Assembly: GCF_041146395.1 (NCBI RefSeq)
Contig: NC_091009.1
Span: 758,501-822,500 of the forward strand
Source of the DNA: Eulemur rufifrons
Lineage: Eukaryota; Chordata; Mammalia; Primates; Lemuridae
Direction: 5' to 3'
DNA: 64,000 nt
The position numbers were made by a program, and so were the translations under genes. Each line of letters begins with the position of its first letter. The first letter of the stretch is position 1. Below the pieces are notes generated by a model. The model searched no databases. It had not been told where the DNA came from and saw only the letters and a program-made list of their open reading frames with translations. This document shows, piece after piece, positions 37,018 to 50,243 of this stretch.

Positions 37018-40000
37018 CTCTTAACCTTAACACTAAGCGTTCACTCTCATGCTAACCTTTAATCCTAACCCTAATCCTAATCTTCAACCCTAAACCTAAC
37101 ACTTAACCCTAAACCTGTACCACACTCTAACCCCTCATCTTAACCCTAACCGTAAACCTCAACCCTAAACCAAAGTGTAACCGTTAAATCTAAGAGTAAC
37201 CTTTAACCCTAACCCTAATCTCTAACCCTAAGCCCTCACACTAACACTAAAATTTATCCTTAACCCTATCCATAAACCTAACCCTAAAATCAAATTATAA
37301 GACTTCTTCCTTTCTTAGAGTTTAGAAAGCCTGCAATCCTCCCATGCCATGCGTGAAAGGAGGCTCTACCACTGTGTCCTGCATGAAACCCACGGGCCCA
37401 TACCCAGAGTATGATAGAGTGGGTTCCCGGGTACAATCCCAGCCCCCTAAACTCCCCCCGCCCACCTAATGCAGACAGGGCCCGTGCGCTAAGCATAAAC
37501 AATACCTTTAACAGATAACCCTAACCCTGAACATAACACCCAACCCTGTTCCTATTTCTCCCCTTAACACGTAAACCTCACCGTGCGCCTAACTTTAACC
37601 TCTTATCCTAACGTTAATGCGTAACCCATTCCCTGAGAACAACCCCTATCCCATAATTCTAACCCTATCTCCTAGTCATAACTGTAACACCTAATCCCTA
37701 ACCCTAATTCTAAACTGCTAACCCTAACCGTAACCCTACCTACAACCCTAACACTGACTGTAACCCTTACTTCTAACCCCAACGCTATGCCTAACAAAAA
37801 CCCTAACCCTTCACCCTAACCCCTAAGCCTTACCCTAACCCTTAACCCTAATCCTAATCCTAAACATTAAACCTAACCCTAGCGCTTAAAGCAAACCCTA
37901 AACCTTACCCTCACGACTAGACCGAACCCTGACACTAACCTAACACCTAACCCTAACCATAACACCTAACGCTAACCCTAACCCTGAACCCTAAACCTAA
38001 CCCTAACACTGAACCCTCACTATATCCCCAACCTCTAAGCCTAATCCTAACCGTTAACCCTCACCCTAACACTTAAACTGGACCATAACACTAAACATTA
38101 ACCAGAACACTAAACTTTACCCCTAAACCTGATCCCAACCCTTAACCCTAATCCTATCCTTTTACCCTAACCCTAACCCCAAAACCTAACCTTAACACTA
38201 ACCCCAATCCTAATTCTAACCATACCCCTTCATAAAACACGAACTCCTAACCCTAACACTTACCAAAATCCCTAATCGCTAATCCCTAACCCTAACGCTT
38301 AACCTTTACCCTAACCGTTAACCCTCACCCTAACCCTTAACACTGACCCTAACCTTAACCTTTAATCTAAGCCTGACCCTTAACCCTAACAGTAAGAAAA
38401 ACCCTTACGCCAATCTTATCCCTTATCCCTAAACCTAACACTACAGCTAAAAATAACCCTAACCTTTGATCCTTAAACCTAACCCCTCACACTTAACCCC
38501 AAACCCTAACCCTAATCCTAAGCATTAAACCTAACCCTATCTCTTAACCCATACTCTAACGCCTAGATCTAACCCTAAATCTAACCTACCACCTAATCCT
38601 AACCTTAAGCCCTAATGCTAACTCTAAACCCTGAACCCTAAAGCTACCCGTAACCCTTAACACTAACCCTATCTATAAACCTTAACCCAGACCCTAACCA
38701 TTACACGCACCCAAACATTTAACCCTGATCCTAACCCTAATCCTTAAGGATAACCCTAACACTAAACCCTAACCCTAAGCTCAACACTTAACCCTAATCC
38801 TATCCCTTAACCCTAACCCTAACTCTAACCCTAATGCTACCCCTAAACGTAACCCTAACCATGAACAGTAAACCTAATCCTAACCTCTAACACAAACCAT
38901 GGCACATAACTCTAACCCTAAAACTAACCCTAACACTAACGCTAATGCTAACTCTTAACCTTAACCCTAAGCGTTAACTCTCATGCTAACCTTTAATCCT
39001 AACCCTAATCCTAATCTTCAACCCTAAACCTAACACTTAACCCTAACCCTGTACCAAACCCTAACCCCTCATCTTTACCCTAACCGTAAACCTCAACCCT
39101 AAACCAAAGTGTAACTGTTAAATCTAAGAGTAACCTTTAACCCTAACCCTAATCCCTAACCCTAAGCCCTCACCCTAACACTAAACTTCATCCTTAACCC
39201 TAACCATAATCCTAACCCTAAATCTAATTCTCAGACTTCTTGCTTTCTTAGAGTTTAGAAAGCCTGCAATCCTCCCATGCCATGCGTGAAAGGACGCTCT
39301 GCCAGTGTCCTGCCTAAAACCCAGAGGCCAATACACTGCGTACGATAGAGTGGGTTCCCAGCGACCATCACAGACACCTAACTTTGCCTCCTAGGGCATA
39401 CAGGGCCCGTGCCCTAAGCATAAACCCTCCATTCAACCATAAGCCTAACCCAGAACATAACACATAACCCTGATCCTACTGCTCACCTTAACAGGTAAAC
39501 CTCACCGTAACCCTAACTTTAACCCGATATCTTAACGTTAATGCATGACACCCTGAGAACAAGCCCTATACCGTCATTATAACCCTAACTCCTAGCCATA
39601 ACCGTAACACCTAATCCCTAATTCTGAAATGCCAACCCTAACCTTAACCCGACCAACAACACTAACACTAACCCCAACCTCTTACCCTAAACCTACGCCT
39701 AAAAGTAACCCTAACGGTTGATCCTTAGTCATAACCCCTAACCTTAACCCTAACCCTTAACCCTATTCCCAATCCTAACCATTAAACATAACCCTAACAC
39801 TTAACCCTAACCCTAACCTTTACCCTAATGCCTAGAGATCTAACCCCAACACTGACCTACAGTTAACACTAACCCCAACCCCTAATGCTAAACATAAACC
39901 TGAACCATACTTCTAACCCTTAACTCTAACACTATCCCTAACCCCTAAGCTTAACCCCAACTGTTAACCCTCTAACCCTCACCCTGATACCTAACCCTCT

Positions 40001-40694
40001 CCCTTAACCCTTACCCCTAACCCTAACGCTAACTCCAACCCTAAAACTTACCCTGGCCCCCTAACCCAGACTTAACACCTAACCCCTAACACTAACTCTA
40101 ACCCTAACCACTAATCCCTAGCACCTAACCCTGACTCGAAACCTAACCCCTAACTCGAAATCCTTAACCCCAACCCCAACCCTAATTCTCACACTACTTC
40201 CATTCCCAGAGTGAAGGAAGCCTACAATACAGCCATGCCATGTGTGAGATGAGGCTCCGACTGAGTCCTGCATGTAGGTCCTGTCCCAAGGCCCAGGGAA
40301 TGATGTTGTGCTTTCGTGATGACTCCGACCGCACCCCTCTCACCTTAGATTAACCAGGTGTTGTGCGCTTTAACTCACCGCTAAAGCTACGCCGTACCAC
40401 CGACCCTAACCCCTGACCCTGAACCGAAGCCCCGAGCCTAAAGCCCAACACTAACTCTAAACCCTTACCCTAAAACTAATCCCTAACCCTAATGCTAAAC
40501 CCTAAACGTAACCCTAACCGTGAACAGTAAACCTAACCCTAACCTCTAACACAAACCATAGCACATAACCCTAACCCTAAAACTAACCCTAACCCTAACA
40601 GTAAACCCTAACTCTAAATCTTATCCCTAAGCGTTAAATCTCATGCTAACCTTTAATCCTAACCCTAATCCTAATCTTCAACCCTAAACCGAAC

Positions 40695-40920
40695 ACTTAA
40701 CCCTAATCCTATCCCTTAACCCTAACCTTAACCCTAATGCTAAACCCTAAACGTAACCCTAACCGTGAACGGTAAACCTAACCCTAACCTCTAACACAAA
40801 CCATAGCACATAACTCTAACCCTAAAACTAACCCTAACCCTAACAGTAAACCCTGAGCCTTAACTCTGACGCTAACCTTTAATCCTAACCCTAATCCTAA
40901 TCTTCAACCCTAAACCTAAC
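40695..40920. repeat. 226-bp tandem duplication, copy 1
   Basis: Begins ACTTAACCCTAATCCTATCC and includes GTGAACGGTAAACC and AGCACATAACTCTAACCC. It is followed without a gap by a near-identical copy at 40921-41146. Neighbouring units have this filler once. Confidence 0.82.
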
Positions 40921-41146
40921 ACTTAACCCTAATCCTATCCCTTAACCCTAACCTTAACCCTAATGCTAAACCCTAAACGTAACCCTAACCGTGAACGGTA
41001 AACCTAACCCTAACCTCTAACACAAACCATAGCACATAACTCTAACCCTAAAACTAACCCTAACCCTAACAGTAAACCCTGAGCCTTAACTCTGACGCTA
41101 ACCTTTAATCCTAACCCTAATCCTAATCTTCAACCCTAAACCTAAC
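40921..41146. repeat. 226-bp tandem duplication, copy 2
   Basis: Same content as 40695-40920 with very few differences, and the same start motif recurs at 41147 where the duplication ends. Both copies carry AGTAAACCCTGAGCCTTAAC, a small deletion relative to other units, so that change came first. Confidence 0.82.
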
Positions 41147-41338
41147 ACTTAACCCTAAACGTCTACCAAACCCTAACCCCTCATCTTAACCCTAACCGTA
41201 AACCTCAACCCTAAACCGAACTGTAACCGTTAAACCTAAGAGTAACCTTTAACCCTAACCCTAATCCCTAACCTTAAGCCCTCACCCTAACACTAAACTT
41301 CATCCTTAATCCTAACCATAATCCTAACCCTAAATCTA

Positions 41339-44300
41339 ATTCTCAGACTTCTTGCTTTCTTAGAGTTTAGAAAGCCTGCAATCCTCCCATGCCATGCGTG
41401 AAAGGAGGCTCTACCACTGTGTCCTGCATGAAACCTACAGGCCCATACCCAGAGTATGATAGAGTGGGTTCCCGGGTACAATCCCAGCCCCTAAACTCGC
41501 CCCGCCCGCCGAATGCAGACAGGGCCCGTGCGCTAAGCATAAACAATACCTTTAACAGATAACCCTAACCCTGAACATAACACCCAACCCTGTTCCTATT
41601 TCTCCCCTTAACACGTAAACCTCACCATGAGCCTAACTTTAACCTCTTATCCTAACGTTAATGCATAACCCATTCCCTGAGAACAACCCCTATCCCATAA
41701 TTCTAACCCTATCTCCTAGTCATCACTGGAACAGCTAATCCCTAACCCTAATTCTAAACCGCTAACCCTAACCGGAACCCTACCTACAACCCTAACACTG
41801 ACAGTAACCCTTACTTCTAACCCCAACGCTATGCCTAACAAAAACCCTAACCCTTCACCCAAACCCCTAAGACTTACGCTAACCCTTAACCCTAATCCTA
41901 ATCCTAACCATTAAACCTAACCCTAGTTCTTAAAGCTAACCCTAAACCTTACCCTCACGACTAGACCTAACCCTGACACTAACCTAACACCTAACCCTAA
42001 GGAGAACCCCTAAAGCTAACCCTGAACCCTATCCCTAACCCTAGCAGTAAACTTTAACCCTAAACCTAAGCCCAACCCATAACCCTAACCCTATCCTTTT
42101 ACCCTAAAACTAACCCCTAAACCTAACCCCTATACCTAACCCTAACTCTAACCCCAATCCTAATTCTAACCATACCCCTTCATAAAACACGAACTCCTAA
42201 CCTCTAACCCTAACACTAACCAAAAACCCTAATCGCTAATCCCTAACCCTAACGCTTAACCTTTACCCTAACCGTTAACCCTCACCCTAATTCTTAACAC
42301 TGACTCTAACCTTAACCTTTAACTCTAAGCCTAACCCTTAACCCTACAGTAAGGAAGACCCTTAATGCTAATGGAATCCCTTATCCCTAACCCTAACACT
42401 ACAGCTAAAAATAACCCTAACCTTTGACCCTTAAACCTAACCCCTAACAATTACTTTAACCCCAAACCCTAACCCTAATCCTAAGCATTAAACCCAACCC
42501 TATCTCTTAAACCTAACCCTAGCCCTTACCCTACCGCCTAGTTCTAACCCTAAATCTAACCTCCCGCCTAATCCTAACCTTAAGCCCTAATGTCAACGCT
42601 AACCCTGAACCCTAAACCTACCCGTAACCCTTAACACGAACCCTATCCGTAAACCTTAACCCTGACCCTAACCATTACCCACACCCAAGCATTTAACCCT
42701 GACCCTAACCCTAATCCCTTATGATAACCCTAACACTAAACCCTAACCCTAAGCCCAACACTTAACCCTAATCCTATTCCTTAACCCTAACCCTAACCCT
42801 AACCCTAATGCTAACCCCTAAACATAATCCTAACCGTGAACAGTAAACCTAACCCTAACCTCTAACACAAACCATAGCACATAACTCTAACCCTAAAACT
42901 AACCCTAACCCTAACCCTAACCCTAAACCCTAACTCTTAACCTTAACCCTAAGCGTTAACTCTCACGCTAACCTTTAATCCTAACCCTAATCCTAATCTT
43001 CAACCCTAAACCTAACACTTAACCCTAACCCTGTACCAAACCCTAACCCCTCATCTTAACCCTAACCTTAAACCTCAACCCTAAACCAAAGTGTAACCGT
43101 TAAATCTAAGAGTAACTTTTAACCCTAACCCGAATCCCTAAACCTAAGCCCTCACCCTAACACTAAACTTCATCCTTAACCCTAACCATAACCCTAACCC
43201 TAAATTTAATTCTCAGACTTCTTGCTTTCTTAGAGTTTAGAAAGCCTGCAATCCTCCCACGCCATGCGTGAAAGGAGGCTCTGCCACAGTGTCCTGCATG
43301 AAACCCAGAGGCCCATACACTGCGTGCGGTAGAGTGGTTTCCCAGCGACCATCCCAGACACCTAACTTTGCCTCCTAGGGCATACAGGGCCCGTGCCCTA
43401 AGCATAAAACTTACCCCTCACCCATAAGCCTAACCCACAACATAACACCTAACCCTGATCCTACTGCTCACCTTAACAGGTAAACCTCAACATAACCCTC
43501 ACTTTAACCCCATATCTTAACGTTAATGCATGACACCCTGAGAACAAGCCCTATACCGTCATTATAACCCTAACTCCTAGCTATAACCGTCACACCTAAT
43601 CCCTAATTCTGAAACGCGAACCCTAACCTTAACCCGACCAACAACACTAACACTAACCCTAACCCCTTACCCTAACCCTACGCCTAAAAGTAACCCTAAC
43701 CGTGGATCCTTCATCATAACCCCTAACCTTAACCCTAACCCTTAACCCTATTCCCAATCCTAACCATTAAACAGAACCCTAACTCTTAACCCTAACCCTA
43801 ACCTTTACCCTAATGCCTAGAGATCTAACCCCAACACTGACCTACAGTTAACACTAACCCCAACCCCTAATGCTAACCTTAAACATGAACCAAGCTCCTA
43901 ACCCTTAACCCTAACACTATCCCTAACCCCTAAGCCTAACCCCAACTGTTAACCTCTAACCCTCACCCTGAATCCTAACCCTATCCCTTAACCCTTACCC
44001 CTAACCCTAACGCTAACTCCAACCCTAAACCTTACCCTGGCCCCCTAACCCAGACTTAACACCTTACCCCTAACACTAACTCTAACCCTAACCACTAATC
44101 CCTAGCACCTAACCCTGACTCGAAACCTAACCCCTAACACGAAAAACCCTAACCCCAACCCCAACCCTAATTCTCACACTACTTCCATTCCCAGAGTGAA
44201 GCAAGCCTACAATACAGCCATGCCATGTGTGAGATGAGGGTCCGCCTGAGTCCTGCATGGAGGTCCTGTTCCTAGGCCCAGGGAATGATGTTGTGCTTTC

Positions 44301-44851
44301 GTGGTGACTCAGACCGCACCCCTCTAACCGTAGATTAACCAGGTCCTGTGCCCTTAAACTGACCGCTAAAGCTAAGCCTTACCACCAAAGCTAACCCCTG
44401 ACCCTGAACCTAAGCCCCGAGCCTAAAGCCCAACATTAACTCTAGACCCTTACCCTATACCTAATCCCTAACCCTAATGCTAACCCCTAAACCCAACCCT
44501 AACCGTGAACAGTAAACCTAACCCTAACCACTAACACAATCCATAGCACATAACTCTAACCCTAAATCTAACCCTAAGCCTAACCGTAAACACTAACACT
44601 TAACCTTAAACCTAAGCGTTAACTCTCACGCTAATCTTTAATCCTAACCCTAATCCTAATCTTCAAACCTAAACGTCTACCAAACCCTAACCCCTCATCT
44701 TAACCCTAACCGTAAACCTCAACCCTAAACCGAACTGTAACCGTTAAACCTAAGAGTAACCTTTAACCCTAACCCTAATCCCTAACCTTAAGCCCTCACC
44801 CTAACACTAAACTTCATCCTTAACCCTCACCATAATCCTAACCCTAAATCT
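41339..44851 (-). repeat. Three-core HOR unit 3 (3,513 bp)
   Basis: A2 at 41339-41537, A3/A2 chimera at 43209-43402 and B at 44169-44356. This unit has neither the Alu nor the 226-bp duplication and shows the basic length of the three-core unit. Confidence 0.8.
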
Positions 44852-46704
44852 AATTCTCAGACTTCTTGCTTTCTTAGAGTTTAGAAAGCCTGCAATCCTC
44901 CCATGCCATGCGTGAAAGGAGGCTCTACCACTGTGTCCTGCATGAAACCCACGGGCCCATACCCAGAGTATGATAGAGTGGGTTCCCGGGTACAATCCCA
45001 GCCCCCTAAACGCCCCCCGCCCTCCTAGTGCAGACAGGGCCCGTGCGCTAAGCATAAGCAATACCTTGAACAGATAACCCTAACCCTGAACATAACACCC
45101 AACCCTGTTCCTATTTCTCCCCTTAACACGTAAACCTCACCGTGCGCCTAACTTTAACCTCTTATCCTAACGTTAATGCATAACCCATTCCCTGAGAACA
45201 ACCCCTCTCCCATAATTCTAACCCTATCTCCTAGTCATCACTGGAACACCTAATCCCTAACCCTAATTCTAAACCGCTAACCCTAACCGGAACCCTACCT
45301 ACAACCCTAACACTGACAGTAACCCTTACTTCTAACCCCAACGCTATGCCTATCAAAAACCCTAATCCTTCACCCAAACCCCTAAGCCTTACCCTAACCC
45401 TTAACCCTAATCCTAATCCTAACGATTAAACCTAACCCTAGCTCTTAAAGCTAACCCTAAACCTTACCCTCACGACTAGACCTAACCCTGACACTAACCT
45501 AACACCTAATCCTAACCAGAACCCCTAAAGCTAACCCTTAACCCTATCCCTAACCCTAGCAGTAAACTTTAACCCTAAACCTAAGCCCAACCCGTAACCC
45601 TAATCCTATCCTTTTACCCTAAAACTAACCCCTAAACCTAAACCCTATACCTCACCCTAACTCTAACCCCAGTCCTAATTCTAACCATACCCCTTCATAA
45701 AACACTAACTCCTAACCGCTAAACCTAACACTAACCAACAACCCTAATCACTAATCCCTAACCTTAACGCTTAACCTTTACCCTAACCGTTAACCCTCAC
45801 CCTAAATCTTAAAACTAACCCTAACCTTCACCTTTAACTCTAAGCCTAACCCTTATCCCTACAGTAAGGAAGACCCTTAATGCTAATGGGATCCCTTATC
45901 CCTAACCCTAACACTCCAGCTAAAAATAACCCTAACCTTTGATCCTTAAACCTAACCCATAACACTTACTTTAACCCCAAACCCTAACCCTAATCCTAAG
46001 CATTAAACCTAACCCTGTCTCTTAACCCTAACGCTAGCCCTTACCCTAACGCCTAGATCTAACCCTAAATCTAACCTACCGCCTAATCCTAAGCTTAAGC
46101 CCTAATGCTAACTCTAACCCTGAACCCTAAACCTATCCGTAACCCTTAACACTAACCCTATCTGTGAACCTTAACCCTGACCCTAACCATTACCCGCACC
46201 CAAGCATTTAACCCTGACCCTACCCCTAATCCTTAATGATAACCCTAACACTAAACCCTAACCCTAAGCCCAACACTTAACCCTAATCCTATCCCTTAAC
46301 CCTAACCCTAACCCTAACCTCTAAACGTAACCCTAACCGTGAACAGTAAACCTAACCCTAACCTCTAACACAAACCACAGCACATAACTCTAACCCTAAA
46401 ACTAACCCTAGCCCTAACCCTAAACCCTAACTCTTAACCTTAACCCTAAGCGTTAACTCTCACGCTAACCTTTAATCCTAACCCTAATCCTAATCTTCAA
46501 CCCTAAACCTAACACTTAACCCTAAACCTGTACCAAACCCTAACCCTTCATCTTAACCCTAACCGTAAACCTCAACCCGAAACCAAAGTGTAACCGTTAA
46601 ACCTAAGAGTAACCTTTAACCCTAACCCTAATCCCTAACCCTAAACCCTCACCCTAACACTAAACTTCATCCTTAACCCTAACCATAATCCTAACCCTAA
46701 ATCT
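44852..46704 (-). repeat. Single-core unit inside the three-core HOR region
   Basis: A2 core at 44852-45052 followed by filler only; the next core, 46705, is again A2. At 1,853 bp it is the same one-core repeat that makes up the window from 50.2 kb on, here interrupting the three-core pattern. Confidence 0.8.
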
Positions 46705-49700
46705 AATTCTCAGACTTCTTGCTTTCTTAGAGTTTAGAAAGCCTGCAATCCTCCCATGCCATGCGTGAAAGGAGGCTCTACCACTGTGTCCTGCATGAAA
46801 CCCACGGGCCCATACCCAGAGTATGATAGAGTGGGTTCCCGGGTACAATCCCAGCCCCCTAAACTCCCCCCGCCCGCCTAATGCAGACAGGGCCCGTGCG
46901 CTAAGCATAAACAATACCTTCAACAGATAACCCTAACCCTGAACATAACACCCAACCCTGTTCCTATTTCTCCCCTTAACACGTAAACCTCACCGTGCGC
47001 CTAACTTTAACCTCTTATCCTAACGTAAATGCATAACCCATTTCCTGAGAACAACCCCTATCCCACAATTCTAACCCTATCTCCTAGTCATCACTGTGAC
47101 ACCTAATCCCTAACCCTAATTCTAAACCGCTAAATCTAACTGTAACCCAACCTACAACATTAACACTGACAGTAAACCTTACTTCTAACCCCAAAGCTAT
47201 GCCTAACAAAAACCCTAACCCTTGACCCTAACCCTTCACCATTACCCCTAAGCCTTACCCTAACCCTTAACCCTAATCCTAATCCTAACCATTAAACCTA
47301 ACCCTAGCTCTTAAAGCTAACCCTAAACCTTACCCTCACGACTAGACCTAACCCTGACACTAACCTAACACCTAACCCTAACCAGAACCCCTAAAGCTAA
47401 CCCTGAACCCTATCCCTAACCCTAGCAGTAAACTTTAACCCTAAACCTAAGCCCAACCTGTAACCCTAATCCTATCCTTTTACCCTAAAACTAACCCCTA
47501 AACCTAACCCCTATACCTCACCCTAATTCTAACCCCAATCCTAATTCTAACCATACCCCTTCATGAAACACTAACTCCTAACCGCTAAACCTAACACTAA
47601 CCAAAAACCCTAATCACTAATCCCTAACACTAATGCTTAACCTTTACCCTAACCGTTAACGCTCACCCTAAATCTTAACACTGACCCTAACCATAACCTT
47701 TAACTCTAAGCCTAACCCTTAACCCTACAGTAAGGAAGACCCTTAATGCTAATGGGATCTCTTATCCCTAACCCTAACACTACAGCTAAAAATAACCCTA
47801 ACCTTTGATCCTTAAACCTATCCCCTAACACTTACTTTAACTTCAAACCCTAACCCTAATCCTAAGCATTAAACCTAACCCTATCTCTTAACCCTAATGC
47901 TAGCCCTTACCCTAACGCCTAGATCTAACCCTAAATCTAACCTACCGCCTAATCCTAACCTTAAGCCCTAATGCTAACTCTAACCCTGAACCCTAAACCT
48001 ACCCGTAACCCTTAACACTAACCCTATCCGTGAACCTTAACCCTGACCCTAACCATTACCCGCACCCAAGCATTTAACCCTGACCCTACCCCTAATCCTT
48101 AATGATAACCCTAACACTAAACCCTAACCCTAAGCCCAACACTTAACCCCAATCCTATCCCTTAACCCTAACCCTAACCCTAATGCTAACCCCTAAACGT
48201 AACCCTTACCGTCACCAGTAAACCTAACCCTAACCTTTAACACAAACCATAGCACATAACTCTAACCCTAAAACTAACCCTAACCCTAACCCTAACCCTA
48301 AACCCTAACTCTTAACCTTAACCCTAAGCGTTAACTCTCACGCTAACCTTTAATCCTAACCCTAATCCTAATCTTCAACCCTAAACCTAACACTTAACCC
48401 TAACCCTGTACCAAACCCTAACCCCTCATCTTAACCCTAACCTTAAACCTCAACCCTAAACCAAAGTGTAACCGTTAAATCTAAGAGTAATCTTTAACCC
48501 TAACCGTAATCCCTAAGCCTAAGCCCTCACCCTAACACTAAACTTCATCCTTAACCCTAACCATAACCCTAACCCTAAATCTAATTCTCAGACTTCTTGC
48601 TTTCTTAGAGTTTAGAAAGCCTGCAATCCTCCCACGCCATGCGTGAAAGGAGGCTCTGCCACAGTGTCCTGCATGAAACCCAGAGGCCCATACACTCCGT
48701 GCGGTGGAGTGGGTTCCCAGCGACCATCACAGACACCTAACTTTGCCTCCTAGGGCATACAGGGCCCGTGCCCTAAGCATAAACCCTACCCCTCACCCAT
48801 AAGCCTAACCCACAACATAACACCTAACCCTGATCCTACTGCTCACCTTAACAGGTAAACCTCACAATAACCCTAACTTTAACCACATATCTTAACGTTA
48901 ATGCATGACACCCTGAGAACAAGCCCTATACCGTCATTATAACCCTACCTCCTAGCTATAACCGTAACACCTAATCCCTAATTCTGACGCGCCAACCCTA
49001 ACCTTAACCCGACCAACAACACTAACACTAACCCTAACCCCTTACCCTAACCCTACGCCTAAAAGTAACCCTAACGGTTGATCCTTAGTCATAACCCCAA
49101 ACTTAACCCTAACCCTTAACCTATTCCCAATCCTAACCATTAAACAGAACCCTAACTCTTAACCCTAACCCTAACCTTTACCCTAATGCCTAGAGATCTA
49201 ACCCCAACACTGACCTACAGTTAACACTAACCCCAACCCCTAATGCTAACATTAAACCTGAACCAAGCTCCTAACCCTTAACCCTAACACTATCCCTAAC
49301 CCCTAAGCCTAACCCCAACTGTTAACCCTCTAAACCTCACCCTGAATCCTAACCCTATCCCTTAACCCTAACCCCTAAACCTAACGCTAACTCCAACCCT
49401 AAACCTTACCCTGGCCCCCTAACCCAGAATTAACACCTTACCCCTAACACTAACTCTAACCCTAACCACTAATCCCTAGCACCTAACCCTGACTCGAAAC
49501 CTAACCCCTAACACGAAAAACCCTAACCCCAACCCCAACCCTAATTCTCACACTACTTCCATTCCCAGAGTGAAGCAAGCCTACAATACAGCCATGCCAT
49601 GTGTGAGATGAGGGTCCGCCTGAGTCCTGCATGGAGGTCCTGTCCCAAGGCCCAGGGAATGATGTTGTGCTTTCGTGGTGACTCAGACCGCACCCCTCTC

Positions 49701-50243
49701 ACCGTAGATTACCAGGTCCTGTGCCCTTAAACTGACCGCTAAAGCTAAGCCCTACCACCAACGCTAACCCCTGACCCTGAAACTAAGCCCCGAGCCTAAA
49801 GCCCAACATTAACTCTAGACACTTACCCTAAACATAATCCCTAACCCTAATGCTAACCCCTAAACCCAACCCTAACCGTGAACAGTAAACCTAACCCTAA
49901 CCCCTAACACACACCATAGCACATAACTCTAACCCTAAATCTAACCCTAAGCCTAACCGTAAACCCTAACTCTTAACCTTAACCCTAAGCGTTAACTCTC
50001 ACGCTAACCTTTAATCCTAACCCTAATCCTAATCTTCAACCCTAAACCTAACACTTAACCCAAAACGTCTACCAAACCCTAACCGCTCATCTTAACCCTA
50101 ACCGTAAACCTCAACCCTAAACCGAACTGTAACCGTTAAACCTAAGAGTAACCTTTAACCCTAACCCTAATCCCTAACCCTAAGCCCTCACCCTAACACT
50201 AAACTTCATCCTTAACCCTAAACATAATCCTACCCCTAAATCT
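46705..50243 (-). repeat. Three-core HOR unit 4 (3,539 bp)
   Basis: A2 at 46705-46906, A3/A2 chimera at 48583-48778 and B at 49543-49728. It is the last B core and last chimera in the window; to the right only A2 cores remain. Confidence 0.8.

Larger units (their letters stand above)
37293..41338 (-). repeat. Three-core HOR unit 2 with internal 226-bp duplication
   Basis: A2 at 37293-37494, A3/A2 chimera at 39226-39419 and B at 40184-40370. The unit is 4,046 bp, longer than units without insertions because of the 226-bp duplication near its right end. The A2 core has local damage (AATTATAAGACTTCTTCC for AATTCTCAGACTTCTTGC). Confidence 0.78.
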